Source: Siphonodentalium dalli | Taxonomy: Eukaryota; Mollusca; Scaphopoda; Gadilida; Siphonodentaliidae | DNA length: 64,000 nucleotides | Direction of reading: 5' to 3' | Assembly (NCBI GenBank): GCA_032622095.1 | Contig: CP136061.1 | Location: 117,812,754 to 117,876,753, forward strand | In this document: positions 10,570 to 22,512 of the stretch, piece by piece | Layout of the letters: each line of letters begins with the position of its first letter | Numbering within the stretch: position 1 is the first letter of the stretch | Position numbers and translations under genes: made by a program | Notes under the pieces: generated by a model | Told to the model about the DNA's origin: nothing | Seen by the model: only the letters and a program-made list of their open reading frames with translations | Databases searched by the model: none

Positions 10570-12802
10570 ATTTTGACTACTGGTGTTAAAACCTAGGGGT
10601 TGAATGCTTTAGTATGCTAGGAGAAGGAGTGGACTTGATTCAAGGGTTGCTTGTACGAATAAGTTACGACGTCTGGTCGTCAGCAAAAATGGGTTAAATT
10701 GAATTTGTATGTACATGTTGAAGCCATTTGCATTATGAATGAATGAATATGGTTATCAGCTAGTTGAACGATCAAGTCCGTAGGCAGCCACTAGCAAAGG
10801 CAGTTCGTCATATACAATGAGGGCATTGGACACGAGCTGCGAAGCGATGAGAGGGGGTACCCCCCTATCAAATTGAGGGGGGTTCGGTTTTTTCCCAGGG
10901 GGAAATTTTGGAAAAAATACGATGCAAACGGCGTAATTTAATTCAAAGTTGAGCTGTGATTTTTCCAAGTTTTCTCTCACAGGCCTGGAATTGAATTGTA
11001 TCAAAATCGCCTATCCATTCTGAATGAATCAATTGTTTTGGTGGGGGATGGGGCTAACAGAATCCACTGGGCCGACCAGGGTTCGAACCAGTATCAGAAA
11101 AGTTTGTGACCTGAACCTGAACATTGCTAAATCGTAATATCTATAGTAGCCTATCTGCAGGGAGAATGCCCCCCCCCCATGATATGTTTTTCTGAAGTTT
11201 ATTGTAAGTTTTAACTGACCATATGGGAGGGACCAGGACACACTGGTTGGAAGCTGAACACACAAATTGCAAAATCCTAGCACCTATTGAGTAGCCTCAA
11301 TGTTTCCTCAAGTGTTATAAACTTCAAACCTGACACACCCTATAAGGTTGGAAAAATTTCAACTATTGGACCAAAAGTAGGAAAATATGCAATTGATGGT
11401 CTAAAAAAAAATATTCCCCACTAATATACAGATTTTTGGAAAATGCATCAATGAAAACGATTTCAATCTACCAGTATTGTTTCGTGTGAAATTTCCAGCT
11501 ATTGTTGTGTGGGTCATGATATTTGAACAGTTGAACATTTTGATCAAGTTTTAGGGACATAGCTTAATTGGCACGCTGTAGTATTTGTGTGTACGGGTCT
11601 CTGCCCGGCTATAGGGTGATATATGATATTCGCCGGACACGGTTTGGAGTTTGTGATGATTCCCGGGAAGATTTGAAAGGGCCGTTGGCCCTCTCCTACA
11701 ACCCACTTTTGAATGCTGTAATTCCGCTGAAGAGCGTTTGTATGGTTTGTGAGTTTGTAAGTAGATATATATACACATGCATAGTAGGTGTTTGCCTACT
11801 GTGCATGGGGTGGATGCCACCAAAGCAAGAAGCAAAGCCCCACCTCCATTCCGAACCGGACGTTCGAAGGGATGTGCACCCTCTCGCTGTATGCATGGGT
11901 CTTTACATCCAGTGATTACGTCAGTATACTTTTAGTTGGTTATGTTGTTGAACCACATGCAGGTCGAATTCCGGAGCCTTAAGCTGCTTTCACAGAAAGC
12001 AGCTGACGAACGCGGTCAATGCATGGGGCTATTGGACGTTTCCAGCTATACATATATATATATCACTGGTGTTGCGGCTGACGTATAGTTAAACGCACCC
12101 AATTTTTAAAAGTTGCGCTTAACTGCGTCAGCCGCAATCCCAGTGATATATGCATGGTTTGAAACGTTGCGACTATATATCTCGATAGCCGCAACATGCA
12201 CCAGTAATGCAGCTTTATACCGACGTGGGTTGGCGGTCTATATTTATTAAATTTGGGTGTACCAGTCTCTATGCAGACTATAAGCCTGCATGTAGTATAT
12301 GACCATATGTATATATACGTCGTTCGAAGAGAGGTCCCGCTCAGCAGTCAGAAATTGCCGTTTGGTCAACTGCTGCACATCACACGTTCGCCCGAACGAC
12401 GAACGGCAACCACCACCACCACCATCCGGCACATGCAGGAAAAGGGCCATTCGTTCGAAGGGTACGAACCCCCTTGGCTACGGGCTTGACGATATATATA
12501 TAGTTGGCATGATGAGGTAATGTGGGTCTGGTCATATAAAAGGTATAAATATAAATGACATTGGAATACATGTAAGGCAACAATAATTACGTCGAACAAT
12601 AAAGTGGGTGAACGATATTTCATTCAAAAGTTCATGGGTGCGCTCGATTGATTTGGCGAGCACGAATGTCAACTTCCAGCTCCTGTGTCACGAGGTTCGG
12701 GTGATGTGACTTTAATAGTTTCATCGGGATTGCTGCTGGAAATACATTGTCTTGGTAAGGTCTTTTCCTTGATCGTGACTGTTCTCTTGTGACGTCGTGA
12801 CA
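10570..12802. other. Internal non-coding part of the LTR element
   Basis: About 2.2 kb between the env-like frame and the 3' LTR with no recognised protein. It contains C/G runs (10859-10901, 11170-11178), a (CCA)n tract near 12409-12424 and an inverted repeat at 12056-12151. The short frames on both strands look like chance. Confidence 0.45.
12056..12151. repeat. Imperfect hairpin, ~26-bp arms
   Basis: ATATCACTGGTGTTGCGGCT followed by GACG pairs with CGTCAGCCGCAATCCCAGTG followed by ATAT. About 40 bases lie between the arms. It may be a small foldback MITE inserted in the LTR element. Confidence 0.6.
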
Positions 12803-13249
12803 TCAAGTATTTTGTAGGTGTCTGGCTTGTGGATAAACTGTTTCATTATTGCGATCAGATGTGCATTTGCATAGCTTGTATTTACGGAGGCATTCGGTTG
12901 TAATGAATTGGAAATGGAGTCGAATGATAATGATTACAATTATGATGACAATAAAAATGATTGGGAGAACTGTTATATAATTAAAATTACTCGACTGGGA
13001 CTCAATTGGTTGTAAAGATGGATTAGTGTCTAAAAATGGGGGGAGGGAGACGGACTGTGTTGGTGGGAGGGCTTTGGGTTTAGAGATATTCGGGACTTGT
13101 GCTATTGCATAAAAAATGAGCTGCCATTGTGCTACACTTGTGATATTGATTTGTGGTTGAGATGGAATAAGTCTGTTTTCATGCAATGTGTCATTTGATT
13201 GATACTCGAGTACACTATCAACTGGATACTTGCATTTGAAGCTATACAA
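12803..13249 (-). pseudogene. Env-position protein fragment with transmembrane anchor
   Basis: A 148-codon minus-strand frame. It has a NIT glycosylation sequon at residue 35, a proline/serine-rich stretch at 56-87, then a strongly hydrophobic segment (YITVLPIIFIVIIIVIIIIR, residues 91-110) followed by a basic, cysteine-containing tail (LRKYKLCKC, 121-129). This is the layout of the C-terminus of a type I membrane glycoprotein, and it lies between gag/pol and the 3' LTR where env genes sit. I see no fusion peptide or Cys-rich ectodomain, and no sequence match to a named envelope. It may be a chance hydrophobic frame, so the call is tentative. Confidence 0.4.
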
Positions 13250-14125
13250 CGCAGGCGTATGGTTAAGATATCAATTTATTCGGTCGTTGTGATTTCATGT
13301 TTCAAAGAAAATTGCGCGGACCCCCATTTGTGTGAAATCTCCGGCTTTGTTGCAATTAATCAGGGTAGAGATTTTTCTTGGATGGGGTTTCGTGGCTATT
13401 CAACATGACGTCAGCGTGATTCGCTATCTCTGAATTTGTTTTTGTTTGCTGCCGTTTATGCGTTCCTTGATTTTCTCCTTTGTTGGAGATTTGTTAAGTT
13501 AAGAAGTACTGCGTTGTGGTGAATTTGTCATTTGGCGCGTTTGTCTATTTGTTTTAATGATGTTGGCCTATTTAGTTATTTTCTTTTTATGGTGTATTTG
13601 TTTCTTAATCGATTTATCATTAATAAAGCATATGTTTATCCCACGGGTAGTATGCGGGGTGTTGAGTCCCTGTCCATACTTATGGTAATAAAAGGGGAGA
13701 CTCCCAGTGAGTCTTGAGAACGAGATGTCAGAAACTGTATGTGGTAATCGCTCTTGGGAGTTTTACATTGGTTTTCACCATGCGATTTTCATATTGACAC
13801 AGTTCTTGACTGTATGTATTTTCATCCAGACATATATTTAGATACTATTGTTGCTGTCAGCATTGACGCTTGATAAGTCTGCTGCCACATCAATATTAAA
13901 GTTATCTACTAAAGATCTATCCACCTGTCTCTTAATGTAAGGCCATCACATCGGCCCAGATTGTTGTTTTACCCCGTTATATTACAATTGTAATTGTCGA
14001 TGTAGCGGGAGTGATTTTGACAATCGAGATTCAGATGTTTTACAAGCGGTATGTATTACTGTGCTTATTTGAATGACTTGAACCGGTAAAGTTATATTGG
14101 GGAATATAACGAATAATGATATAGT

Positions 14126-14737
14126 TTATATGAAAAGATTATGCGTATATTTTCCCTGCTGCATTTGTCTCATCGTTTTCAACATGGCCAACCCCTGCGG
14201 TGCGTCGCTAATCGCACTGAAACGAGATCGCAACTGTGCTTTGAAATCAGGCCATGTAAATGTTAGTTTGTCATAAAGCGTATTGTCATTGATGTAGCGC
14301 TGCACAAATTCTGAGACCGATGAACGGCAAGTTTGGGCCGCTATTTTGATTATTGTTTCATCTTCTGTTCCAATTGTAGAAGCGTACTTCTGAATTTCAT
14401 GTGTCCAACTGGAAAAGTTGGATGGTTTATCGTCAAATGTTCTAACCATTGCGTTCATGCCTATAACGGCAGAGATCGTGGCCTGTGAACAGGTGGCGGC
14501 TGATTTATCACGCATTGTAATGTTGAATTGGCAAATTTCTCGCGTTAATTGTGAAATGGGGGCATTCTGGGTGTCTTGCGCACTCTGCATTTGAAAGGGT
14601 GGATTTGGTATAGTTATGTCGTGAATGGTTGCATTGCTGGCCGGGTGTAGATGACGTTCTCGTTCCATATTAAAACTACGATTAAATAAACTATCTTGGT
14701 TTGAATATTCAACAGATTCGGGTGGCGGTGATTCCAT
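14126..14737 (-). pseudogene. Gag-like protein of the LTR element
   Basis: A 203-codon minus-strand frame starting 946 bases inside the 5' LTR edge. The middle (residues about 95-190) has a retroelement gag/capsid look: MVRTFDDKPSNFSSWTHEI, then a helical run ending FVQRYI, and FTWPDFKAQLRSRFSAISDA followed by KTMRQMQQGK. The pattern (F-x-G/D-x-P-x-x-F-x-x-W, then W-x-x-(F/L)-x-x-x-L-x-x-R-F) is shared by Gypsy, BEL and related gags. The frame stops before any zinc knuckle, so the protein is truncated. Lineage cannot be decided from this region alone. Confidence 0.65.
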
Positions 14738-15682
14738 GAAGGGTGTTTAATTGTTTTTAGTTATTTATTTGTTGGAAGTCTAGGGCGATTTCCTTTGATA
14801 GGGGTGTCCAAGCTCACATGGAGTTTTGTAAAGACCGTGTCGTAGTATTAACTTTATGAGTGCTATTCTGCACGAATCTGGCGATTTGCGAGGGTACTTA
14901 AAGCGGAATGGAAGCGACAAAAGAATTAACTATGAGTTTTGGAAAGTCGTTAAAATACGCTGCAAAACTATGCCAATAAGACCAGGTATCTAGAGACTGA
15001 CCCGAATATTTATTTTGTACAGTGCACTGCAGCTAGGATGGTATGTCGCGAAATGTTGATTCGGACCGGGTTCGCGTATTTGATCAATTGGGGCGAGATG
15101 TCAATTTTATGGGGTAGAGCGTAGAAACAGTATTCGAAAAATGAAACAGAATGTGGTTGGTGCGGGAAAGTGGGTATCGGTTGATGCCAAAAATGTAGTT
15201 GTCTGTTCGGCTGTTTGATTTGTAAATTGTGGGGGGACAAAGGCCATACCACGCGAAAAATTTAGTGTGCAAGTGGGTGTTAACAATTATCAAGCCTCTA
15301 TCAAGGTGTGAAAACGCACGTCTGGCAAAATGAAAAAGGTTGACACTCACCAAATCCTATGGAATGAAATGACTGTCACAACTGTAGAGTGGGTATTTGT
15401 CTATTTTGTTCTTTGTCTGTCATGATCTTGGACTGGGCGATGAGTATATCTTGTGACTTCTTCTTCCCCTCCTAGCAATTTGTGATTTTGTTTTGCTTTC
15501 TTTGCCTTTGATCTTTTCTTCTTGTTATGGGTTATTCTGTGTCAGTGATCTGTTCTTGTCTGCGATTTCTTTCTTGTAAGCAATTTTTTTTATAAGATGT
15601 GTTTACTCTTGTTTTGCTGTGATTGTCTGAAATTCCGTTGTGGTCGTGCTAGCAGAACTGCATCATGGTACCATTTCATCTA

Positions 15683-16249
15683 TGTGAGAGAATTGAGTCA
15701 GTTCTTGGCATAAGTTTTATTTGAACATCTAATATCAATGTAGATAAACAGTAAACAATGATGAGTGTAGATCATAGTCCTGATGGTGAAGACTGGAGGT
15801 GTCGCTTGTTAATTAGCATAACCGCATGGCAGAATGCCAATTAGTGGGATGGGCCGAAACTGATCGCGAGAAGATTTGTAGTCTGTTTATATATCCCCTA
15901 ATGACTGGTAGTAAATTAACTACATGTCTATGTGGGCTGACCTCTGTCTGACTTGATGCTTGTTACATCAGTCTTGCTCCTTTGTGGCAAGGCTCTGCAT
16001 TCCTAACAGGTCGTGGCCTTTGAGTCATGACCTGTGGAATTTGGCTTACTCAATCGGGGTCAATATTAGTTCAAAGTGCCAGTCTCCACCATCGATGAGT
16101 AGGATCGACATATATTTTATATGTACAATACAAGTCCCTTGAATGAAGATGTGGTCTAGGGATCGGGGTCCATATGCTATCGATAGATGGTCTACGTGTA
16201 CAATGCACATCCCTTGAATAAGATAAGGAATTGAGGTGCGTTACTCTAC
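15683..16249 (-). repeat. 5' LTR
   Basis: A 567-bp copy of the 9967-10547 repeat. On the minus strand it would start transcription of the element. The sequence immediately inside (complement of 15682 downwards) gives TGGTACCATGATGC about eight bases from the LTR edge, a possible primer-binding site that I cannot assign to a tRNA. Confidence 0.85.
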
Positions 16250-16254
16250 ATTTG

Positions 16255-16720
16255 GCCAATTTTTCACACCCATGTCCTGACTTTGTCACTGATGCAACAT
16301 CGACCGAACTTTCCCATATGTTCGCCTCATTATTCTTAACAAAATGGCATATATAGCGATGTATTCATTATGAAGAAGTAGAGGTGACAAGCTATTCTTG
16401 TAAAAAAAATTCAAATGTTTAAGGGCCAATAACTCTTGTATTTATCACCCGCTTGAAGAAATGTTTCCGAATTTGTTATCTCTTAGAGATTTTACATGTA
16501 TATTCTGAGTTTGGTGATAATCGGATAAAAAAAAATGGCGCTTTTTTGACACCCTTCCGCTGACCCTGATGTGACATCGTCCAATCTTGCCACATATGTT
16601 CACCTCAATGTTTCAACGTATTCATATTGAAGGAGAAGGGGCAACAAGACATTCTAGACCAAAATTTCAATATTTGAGGTCCTATAACAGGGCTGATGTG
16701 TATTCCTCCTTGTTGGTGGC
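16255..16720. repeat. Two diverged copies of a ~300-bp unit
   Basis: The words TCACTGATGCAACATCGACC (16286), CCATATGTTCGCCTCA and ATTCATTATGAAGAAG recur as CTGATGTGACATCGTCCAAT (16566), CACATATGTTCACCTCAATG and ATTCATATTGAAGGAG, with AAATTTCAATATTTGAGG matching AAATTCAAATGTTTAAGG. The period is about 285-300 bp. The LTR element inserted at the left edge of this block. Confidence 0.6.
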
Positions 16721-16957
16721 CATGGATAGGGACTATCCTTGGGTAGTCCTGAACTAAACGTACACAAGTGTGATGGTACATCCAAAACGAAAATCAATGG
16801 TGGCTGGGCATCGCCCACCTAAGAGGTTCTCATTGTTATGGTGAACCAGGCTGTAGTTTATAAGAATGCTATTGGAAGACTATTTCCCAATGAATTGATG
16901 GATACACATGTGAAAATAATTTTGCCAGTGAGATGTGCAGGATATATAATTTAAACA

Positions 16958-17150
16958 TAAGAATGATTCATATGTGATCCATCTGTATAGAACATTGGAA
17001 GGAATATTACAGTAATGCTCTAATCGACTCCTTAACCACAGCTGAATTATGGTTAACTTTTCAGGATTTAGTCGGAAATATGGCATGTTGCCATTCATCG
17101 GAAAGCTGTCAGTGAGAGCTTTCCAATGAATGGCAACAAGCCATATTTCC
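16958..17150. repeat. Hairpin-MITE remnant plus second hairpin
   Basis: At 16990-17060 the sequence ATATTACAGTAATGCTC ... TTAACCACAGCTGAATTATG ... TTTTCAGGATTT is a decayed copy of the hairpin family at 32438-33560. At 17073-17150 GGAAATATGGCATGTTGCCA and its downstream part pair with GGCAACAAGCCATATTTCC, arms of about 35 bp. Confidence 0.6.
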
Positions 17151-17669
17151 TTATGGTATAATAGTATATCAGTCGAGTCGAGCTCTGCTCAATTGCTGGT
17201 AGCATGCAGTGAGAATGGCATGTGTCAATACTATAGGATTAAGACCAAGAGTGAGCGTGAATCATCTGGCTCACTGATTGTATGACCTAAGTAACAGCTA
17301 ACCGAGGCATATGTAGCATGTATTGCCTGAGAATCTTACCACAGCAGCAGATTGTCTCATATCCCTCTTTCTTTATCTGAAATGTTGGATTTCCATCCAT
17401 TGTTTGTTAGAATTGTCAAGTAATTTGTTCATCAAATTTTTTTTACAATTTGGTTTCCGACCTGCCCATATTTCAATTTTCACCATAGGGGTATCGCAAC
17501 ACCCGTGGTGCAACCTCTTGTTAATTCTTTTGTGATTTTATATTTTGTCACAGATGTTCACACCAGTCTAACTTTATATAGAAACTTATGAGAAACTTCG
17601 GATAAAGTTGATCAATCAAGACGGTAAATAAAACATATTTGGTGATGTATATATAGAGGATCTACAACT

Positions 17670-17778
17670 ACATGTAGTCCCCACTTTATAGCAGAATGGG
17701 GCTATTAAAAGACTCGGTCCAGACAATTGATTGGACTCGTTTTGAAAATTCCGCTATAAATTGGGGACTGAGTTGTTG
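17670..17778. mobile_element. Short TIR MITE, ~110 bp
   Basis: Ends CTACAACTACATGTAGTCCC and GGGGACTGAGTTGTTG are inverted. Inside them CACTTTATAGCAGAATGGGG faces AATTCCGCTATAAATTGGGG. No coding content. Confidence 0.55.
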
Positions 17779-17939
17779 ATTCTATTTATTACATAACCCA
17801 AAAAAATCTCGATAAAACATACTTAAATCAACAAATGGGACATGAAATTAACAGCGGCTTCTATAAGGCCTGAAATGACATTTCACGTCACTATGCGTTG
17901 TCTGTCCGCGTAAAGAAATAGTCATGGAGAATATGGGAG

Positions 17940-18366
17940 GCCAAATGCACATTTAATAGCCAATTACGCTTAAGAGTAATGATATTACACTTAAGCATAA
18001 TTCTGATTTCCATTACACCTAAGCATAATGCCATTACACCTTAAGCTACGCCTTAAGCATAATGATATAATGCTCAAGCGTAATTAATTCCATTATTGGA
18101 ATAATAAGCGTAAATTCAAATTCCATATCTCAAAACTCCCCTGGAGCTCAAATGGATGCAGCCAATTATTGATGCTAGAAACTTTTGATATATATTTACC
18201 TTTCATGATACCATTATATGTAAGGTAGTAAGGCTATGAAAACCTTATTACGCTTAAGCATACTAGAGTTGTGAGTGAGGCAATTATGCATAAGCGTAAT
18301 GGCATTGAGCTTAAGCGTAATAGCATTACGGTTAAGCGTAATTAACTATTTAATGTGAACTTGGCA
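17940..18366. mobile_element. Foldback element studded with TTACGCTTAAGCGTAA palindromes
   Basis: The ends (CACATTTAATAGCCAATTAC and GTAATTAACTATTTAATGTG) are inverted copies. Between them roughly a dozen variants of the self-complementary word ATTACGCTTAAGCGTAAT are clustered in two groups (17966-18090 and 18248-18345), separated by a unique core. It looks like a small foldback transposon with repeated palindromic binding sites. Confidence 0.65.
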
Positions 18367-19440
18367 TACATTTAATGATATAACTTTCCAAACTCTTTAT
18401 TCATTTGAGTTTGTGGACATATATTGGAAGCCATAGTATTTTGAGACGGAATTTTAACAAACGACAACCCTGGCACTATTTCCTGTTATGCAACGAACGT
18501 TGCATATCACAATTTATAGCATGGGCTTATTGAATGGAATAAGGATAATGTCATGTAAAAATATATATTCCCCATCATACATATATTATTATTGTTTTAT
18601 ATTTTGTCACAGATATTTTATATTTGGTCACAGTTGTTCAAACCAGCCTAGATTTATACAGCCAATGAGAGAGATTAGAGGTGACTAATCAAGACAGTCA
18701 ATAAACCATATTAGTGATTATATAGTGCAGCTTGCATACATTATACTTATATTTGACTTGAGAAGTATTTTATTTGCATATACCGGTAATAGTACAAAAG
18801 GGATTGGGGCACAAGTTTTTTTCAACTTATGAAGCCCGCTCCCAATACAAACATTTAAAGGAATATGATCCTGAACAAATATTATTACTTGCTTTCAATA
18901 TACCGATAATACATATTTAGAATATCCATTTTGCTCATATAATCTGCTAATCGGCCGCTAATCATATTTATATAATGATTAAAACAAATTTCTGAAGCTA
19001 GCGAAGATTTTGTGTTGTAGATGAAGTCAGATGATCGGCGTGATCATATTATTATCACATGATCGATCATGTGGTAACCCATTGACAACACATAGCTACA
19101 ATGATAGATTTTGATCGTGGTTTTTAAGTTTACTGCTTTATGGAGAGAACACTGCGAAAGCAACAACTTCGCCGAAATACGTCACAGTTCTCGTAATAAA
19201 ACGTCTTCAGAATGTTATTTTATGTATTGCGATGTGTTGTTTTATTATAGTTCAGTTGTTGTGGAGATACCTCCTATGCGTGAGGAGCACCCCAAGTTGA
19301 TGGGTTACATTAAAAAACTAGGTAGTAAGAGTATTAGTGGAGTAAAAAGTCCAAAATATGGATAATGGCTGATCATGATATTAAGATAGTGGTATTGGAC
19401 AAAAGTAGATTCTGTCTATTTACAATATATATATATCTTC
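18367..19440. other. No gene seen; partial duplication
   Basis: 18590-18725 (TTTTATATTTTGTCACAGAT, AACCAGCCTAGATTTATA, ACTAATCAAGACAGT, AATAAACCATATT) is a diverged copy of 17530-17645. The remainder shows no coding signal. Confidence 0.45.
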
Positions 19441-20040
19441 TTTTTTTTATTTTTTTTTTTTTTTTATTTAAATGTATATAAGCTTCATATTTTTAGGAGC
19501 TAATATACATATTATCTGTTTAATTGTTATATCATGTTATGCTGTTGTTGGTAGTATTTCCTCTATCTTTTGTATATATTTGTCTCTTTGGGTTTTGGTT
19601 TTCGGACAGCTTTCTATGAAGTGATATCTATCCTCATTGTCATCATTACACATTGGACATAGAGCATCTGTAAGACTTTGCCTGAATTTACTTCTATTAT
19701 ATTGTAGAAGGTATGTGTCAGTCATTACCATACTTTTATTATAGCTTTTTTTGTTGCTACAGGTGAATGTTTTGTGGATTCCCATACTAGGTGGCATTTG
19801 TTTGTTGAATTATCTTGCAACTTCATCAATGATAGAGATGACTTGTTAGTAAAGTCAGTGTAGTTATTATTGTGCCAGAATTGGTGCATAGTTTTCTTGC
19901 ATGTTATTTTCCAGTAGTTGGCATCTACTTTACTATGCATGTTTTGTAGTATGTATAAGGGGTCAGGAAGAGAGTATTTTAGCATTATTCTCCTGACATG
20001 TATAAACCAGCTAAGGCTATTGTCATCCTTCATGATCGAG
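19441..20040 (-). pseudogene. 3' end of a non-LTR retrotransposon (LINE)
   Basis: On the minus strand two overlapping frames together give the C-terminal part of a LINE polyprotein: SWFIHVRRIMLKYSLPDPLY (about 20010-19950), KITCKKTMHQFW, then CHLVWES (19800) and, after a frameshift near 19760, FRQSLTDALCPMCNDDNEDR followed by YHFIESCPKTKTQRDKY. The CPMC ... H ... C arrangement and the KY-x-LPDP motif are typical of the region after the RT domain in LINEs of marine invertebrates. An A-rich tail follows on the minus strand (19465-19440). It is 5'-truncated at about 20040. Confidence 0.75.
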
Positions 20041-20289
20041 TTGTCTTAGTATCCCACTCGTATTTAAATTCACAAAGTACTATTGTTGCTCAGTTTTGAA
20101 TTGATGCACTTTGAACTGAACGACTGTGAAGATTGGTTTTTACACTGCTCCAAATAATCTTTCTAATAATGTAATATTGTTTATTTAGCTCAAAGTAATG
20201 CCCCTTTAGTTATCAGAATCAATTAATTGCCCAAAAATAATGCTAGCTAGTCAACTACAGTATAAAATTGTCCAAATGTGTTATTTATC

Positions 20290-20585
20290 AACATTTCGTT
20301 CAACAAAATATGGGTGGATTGTCAAATCTAACGCCAAAGCCAATTGATTTTAGAGTTATCCATCTTCATCCGCAATTTGGTCCGAAACCATCAGCTTGAC
20401 GAATATTTACCAGGCTCCAAATAACTACACATCTCGAGAAATGACAAATATCAAAAATTGATATCTGATCACTCTGAACTTTGGTGGGTGGGTTCCTCGA
20501 CTCAAATCAAATATGTTTTACCCCCGAAGATAAGAAATAGTAATTTGGGAGCATTATTTCGGATTGTGCATCTTAAAAATGTCTA
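20290..20585. mobile_element. Decayed family A MITE, copy 3
   Basis: The segments TTTTAGAGTTATCCATC (20349), TCTCGAGAAATGACAAA (20433), GGTTCCTCGACTCAAATCAA (20491) and TACCCCCGAAG (20519) follow the same order as in the copies at 6442-6921 and 38228-38700. The TTAA ends are no longer recognisable. Confidence 0.65.
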
Positions 20586-20796
20586 CATATTTCCAGAAAA
20601 AATATTAACAAACTCCTTTCCATTGTCCCAACCGTGATAAAATTTACTCGTTCCACTTCACACACATTATTATATTATTTCTAATATTTAACCCTTTCAT
20701 TGATGAGTTAGTTATCTCATAGGAAATGTTCAGATAATAATTTCAACAAACAACCATAGTACATCAATAAATTGATAGAACGACCATAAGTATGTG

Positions 20797-20912
20797 AACA
20801 TGATAACGTTATTGCAAGAGTTTGTTCTGATGCAATGGTAAAACGAGAACCGGAGGTTGAAGTTTTACCTCGCGGCATGACAAACGAGTGCGATAACGTT
20901 AACATGTTCACA
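20797..20912. repeat. Inverted repeat, ~23-bp arms
   Basis: GTGAACATGATAACGTTATT followed by GCA pairs with TGCGATAACGTTAACATGTT followed by CAC. The spacer is about 70 bases. Probably a small foldback MITE. Confidence 0.6.
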
Positions 20913-21504
20913 AAACTGTGTTCTATGTTTATTGCACACTCTGAAGATTTTAGCTTGTACTATACTAAAATTTAGGTCAATATTGTTTATTTAATTGCAC
21001 AAACGTGTGCTTAGTGTAGACTGCACCTAATAATTTAGTGAAGAAATTGCCTTCTACGTTTGATGTCGCCAATGACGTTGTTGATGTAATCGGTTTGTAT
21101 TGTTCAAGAACAGTACACAATTGTTTATTGAACGTTTTGAAATATTTTGTATTTTGCTGTATTTCGCACAAATAAGCCATTGAGTGAATAAATACTCCAA
21201 AAGTGCACTTTTATTATCTGTCATCTGCTTATATTACCTGTACATCACTCCAATATGAATAATGGACCATTCCAATGTATACTTTTATAACTGAGTGGAA
21301 GAATATATTTAGCATAGAAAGGGTTAAATATTGGCCACCATTGGCATGTAATCAACAATCATGTACATATAATTGATGATAACATCGAAGCGACGATGAT
21401 GCTGATGACGATGATGATGAAGATGATGATGCATGCTGGCTTCTAAAAAAATTGCAACTTATTTTACATATTTTATTTGACATTATAACTCATAATTGTG
21501 TGCA

Positions 21505-22041
21505 AGGTATTCAATAGATCATGCCATGAATCTCAACTCTGGCTAACGCCTGTAGAGATCATATTCCACCGGTAAAAAAACCTGGGAACTTTTAGAAGTT
21601 TTGACAGGGAACATTATAAATTTAAAAAAAATAACTCTGGGAAAATAATTCTTAGCTAATATCTGTCTCTTAATAATGTACACTGTAGGTGAAGGTCCCA
21701 ACTCGAAATTGCATGCTTTTCTGTGACTTTTGAGCCGATATTGCAAAAAAACATAGAATTAATTATCCAGGAGAAATTTCATAATTGTAAGCAACATGAT
21801 GCAAAATCGCTCACAAAGTCACTTAAATCATGAAATTTCGATTTGGGACCTTCACCAACAGTGAAGTACATTATTAAGGAACAGATAATAACTAAGAAAT
21901 ATATTCCCTGCATTATTTTTTCAACTTTGTAAGGTTCCCTGTCAAAACTTCAAAAAGTGCCAAGGATTTGTACTGGTGGAAAATGATCTCTGAGGGTATT
22001 AGACAAGAGTAAAGATTCATGGCATAATCTTGGTATTCAAA
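21505..22041. mobile_element. Long foldback element, ~540 bp
   Basis: Almost the whole segment is an inverted repeat. GGTATTCAATAGATCATGCC at the left matches the complement of GGCATAATCTTGGTATTC at the right; GACAGGGAACATTATAAA faces TAAGGTTCCCTGTC; TAATAATGTACACTGTAGGT faces ACAGTGAAGTACATTATTA. The mid-part around 21720-21800 is the loop. No coding content. Confidence 0.75.
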
Positions 22042-22512
22042 ATTCAGCTATAACATTATTTTTACTTATGTATTATTTCAATTCAACCATCGATCTATAT
22101 ACTCATATACGTCGATGATTCAACATTGCTTCAAAGAAGTAAATCTTGTCTTTCATTTACAGCACTTTCCGGCAACTGGAATACTGGATATATGTAGTCA
22201 TTCATCACATTTCTCACTCATCAATCAAATAGCAGACCAATAACTGCACCCAAGTAAGAGGCTACCACCCCCTTTTCCGTACGCTGGATTACTTTTTTTT
22301 TAAAGAGGTATTCCAAGGGGTAGTGGGTTGATGTACGTCTCTCTTACAATACAATAGCTCTCAAAACAACAGCAGAATTACTATGAAAATTGTTTCAAAA
22401 ACATGTTTTTATTAGTAAAACATTGATAAACAAATTGAGTCACATATCTTCAATTATTCATGTAAGTGATTAAACTGAAAAACATGCTCAGCTCAGATTG
22501 CATTCAAACCTG

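Larger units (their letters stand above)
9967..16249 (-). mobile_element. Complete-length LTR retrotransposon lacking visible pol
   Basis: Two direct repeats, 9967-10547 and 15683-16249, are nearly identical and flanked by ATTTG on both outer sides (9962-9966 and 16250-16254), a 5-bp target duplication. A purine tract lies on the minus strand just before the 10547 end, and a gag-like frame is on the minus strand, so the element reads right to left. Internally I find gag (14737-14126) and a membrane-anchored fragment (13249-12803) in env position, but no RT, integrase or protease. The simplest reading is a non-autonomous derivative that lost pol. The LTR pair differs by scattered substitutions and one ~17-bp indel (a TCATCTTCTCGCAGTCGG stretch near 10167 absent from the other LTR), so the insertion is moderately young. 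Confidence 0.88.

Noticed and set aside
11088-11100. tRNA-like B box (GGTTCGAACC on the minus strand)
   Set aside because: Flanking bases do not form a T arm or acceptor stem, and no A box is at the right distance.
21396-21432. GATGATGAC run as possible coding or regulatory signal
   Set aside because: A simple trinucleotide microsatellite without an extended frame.
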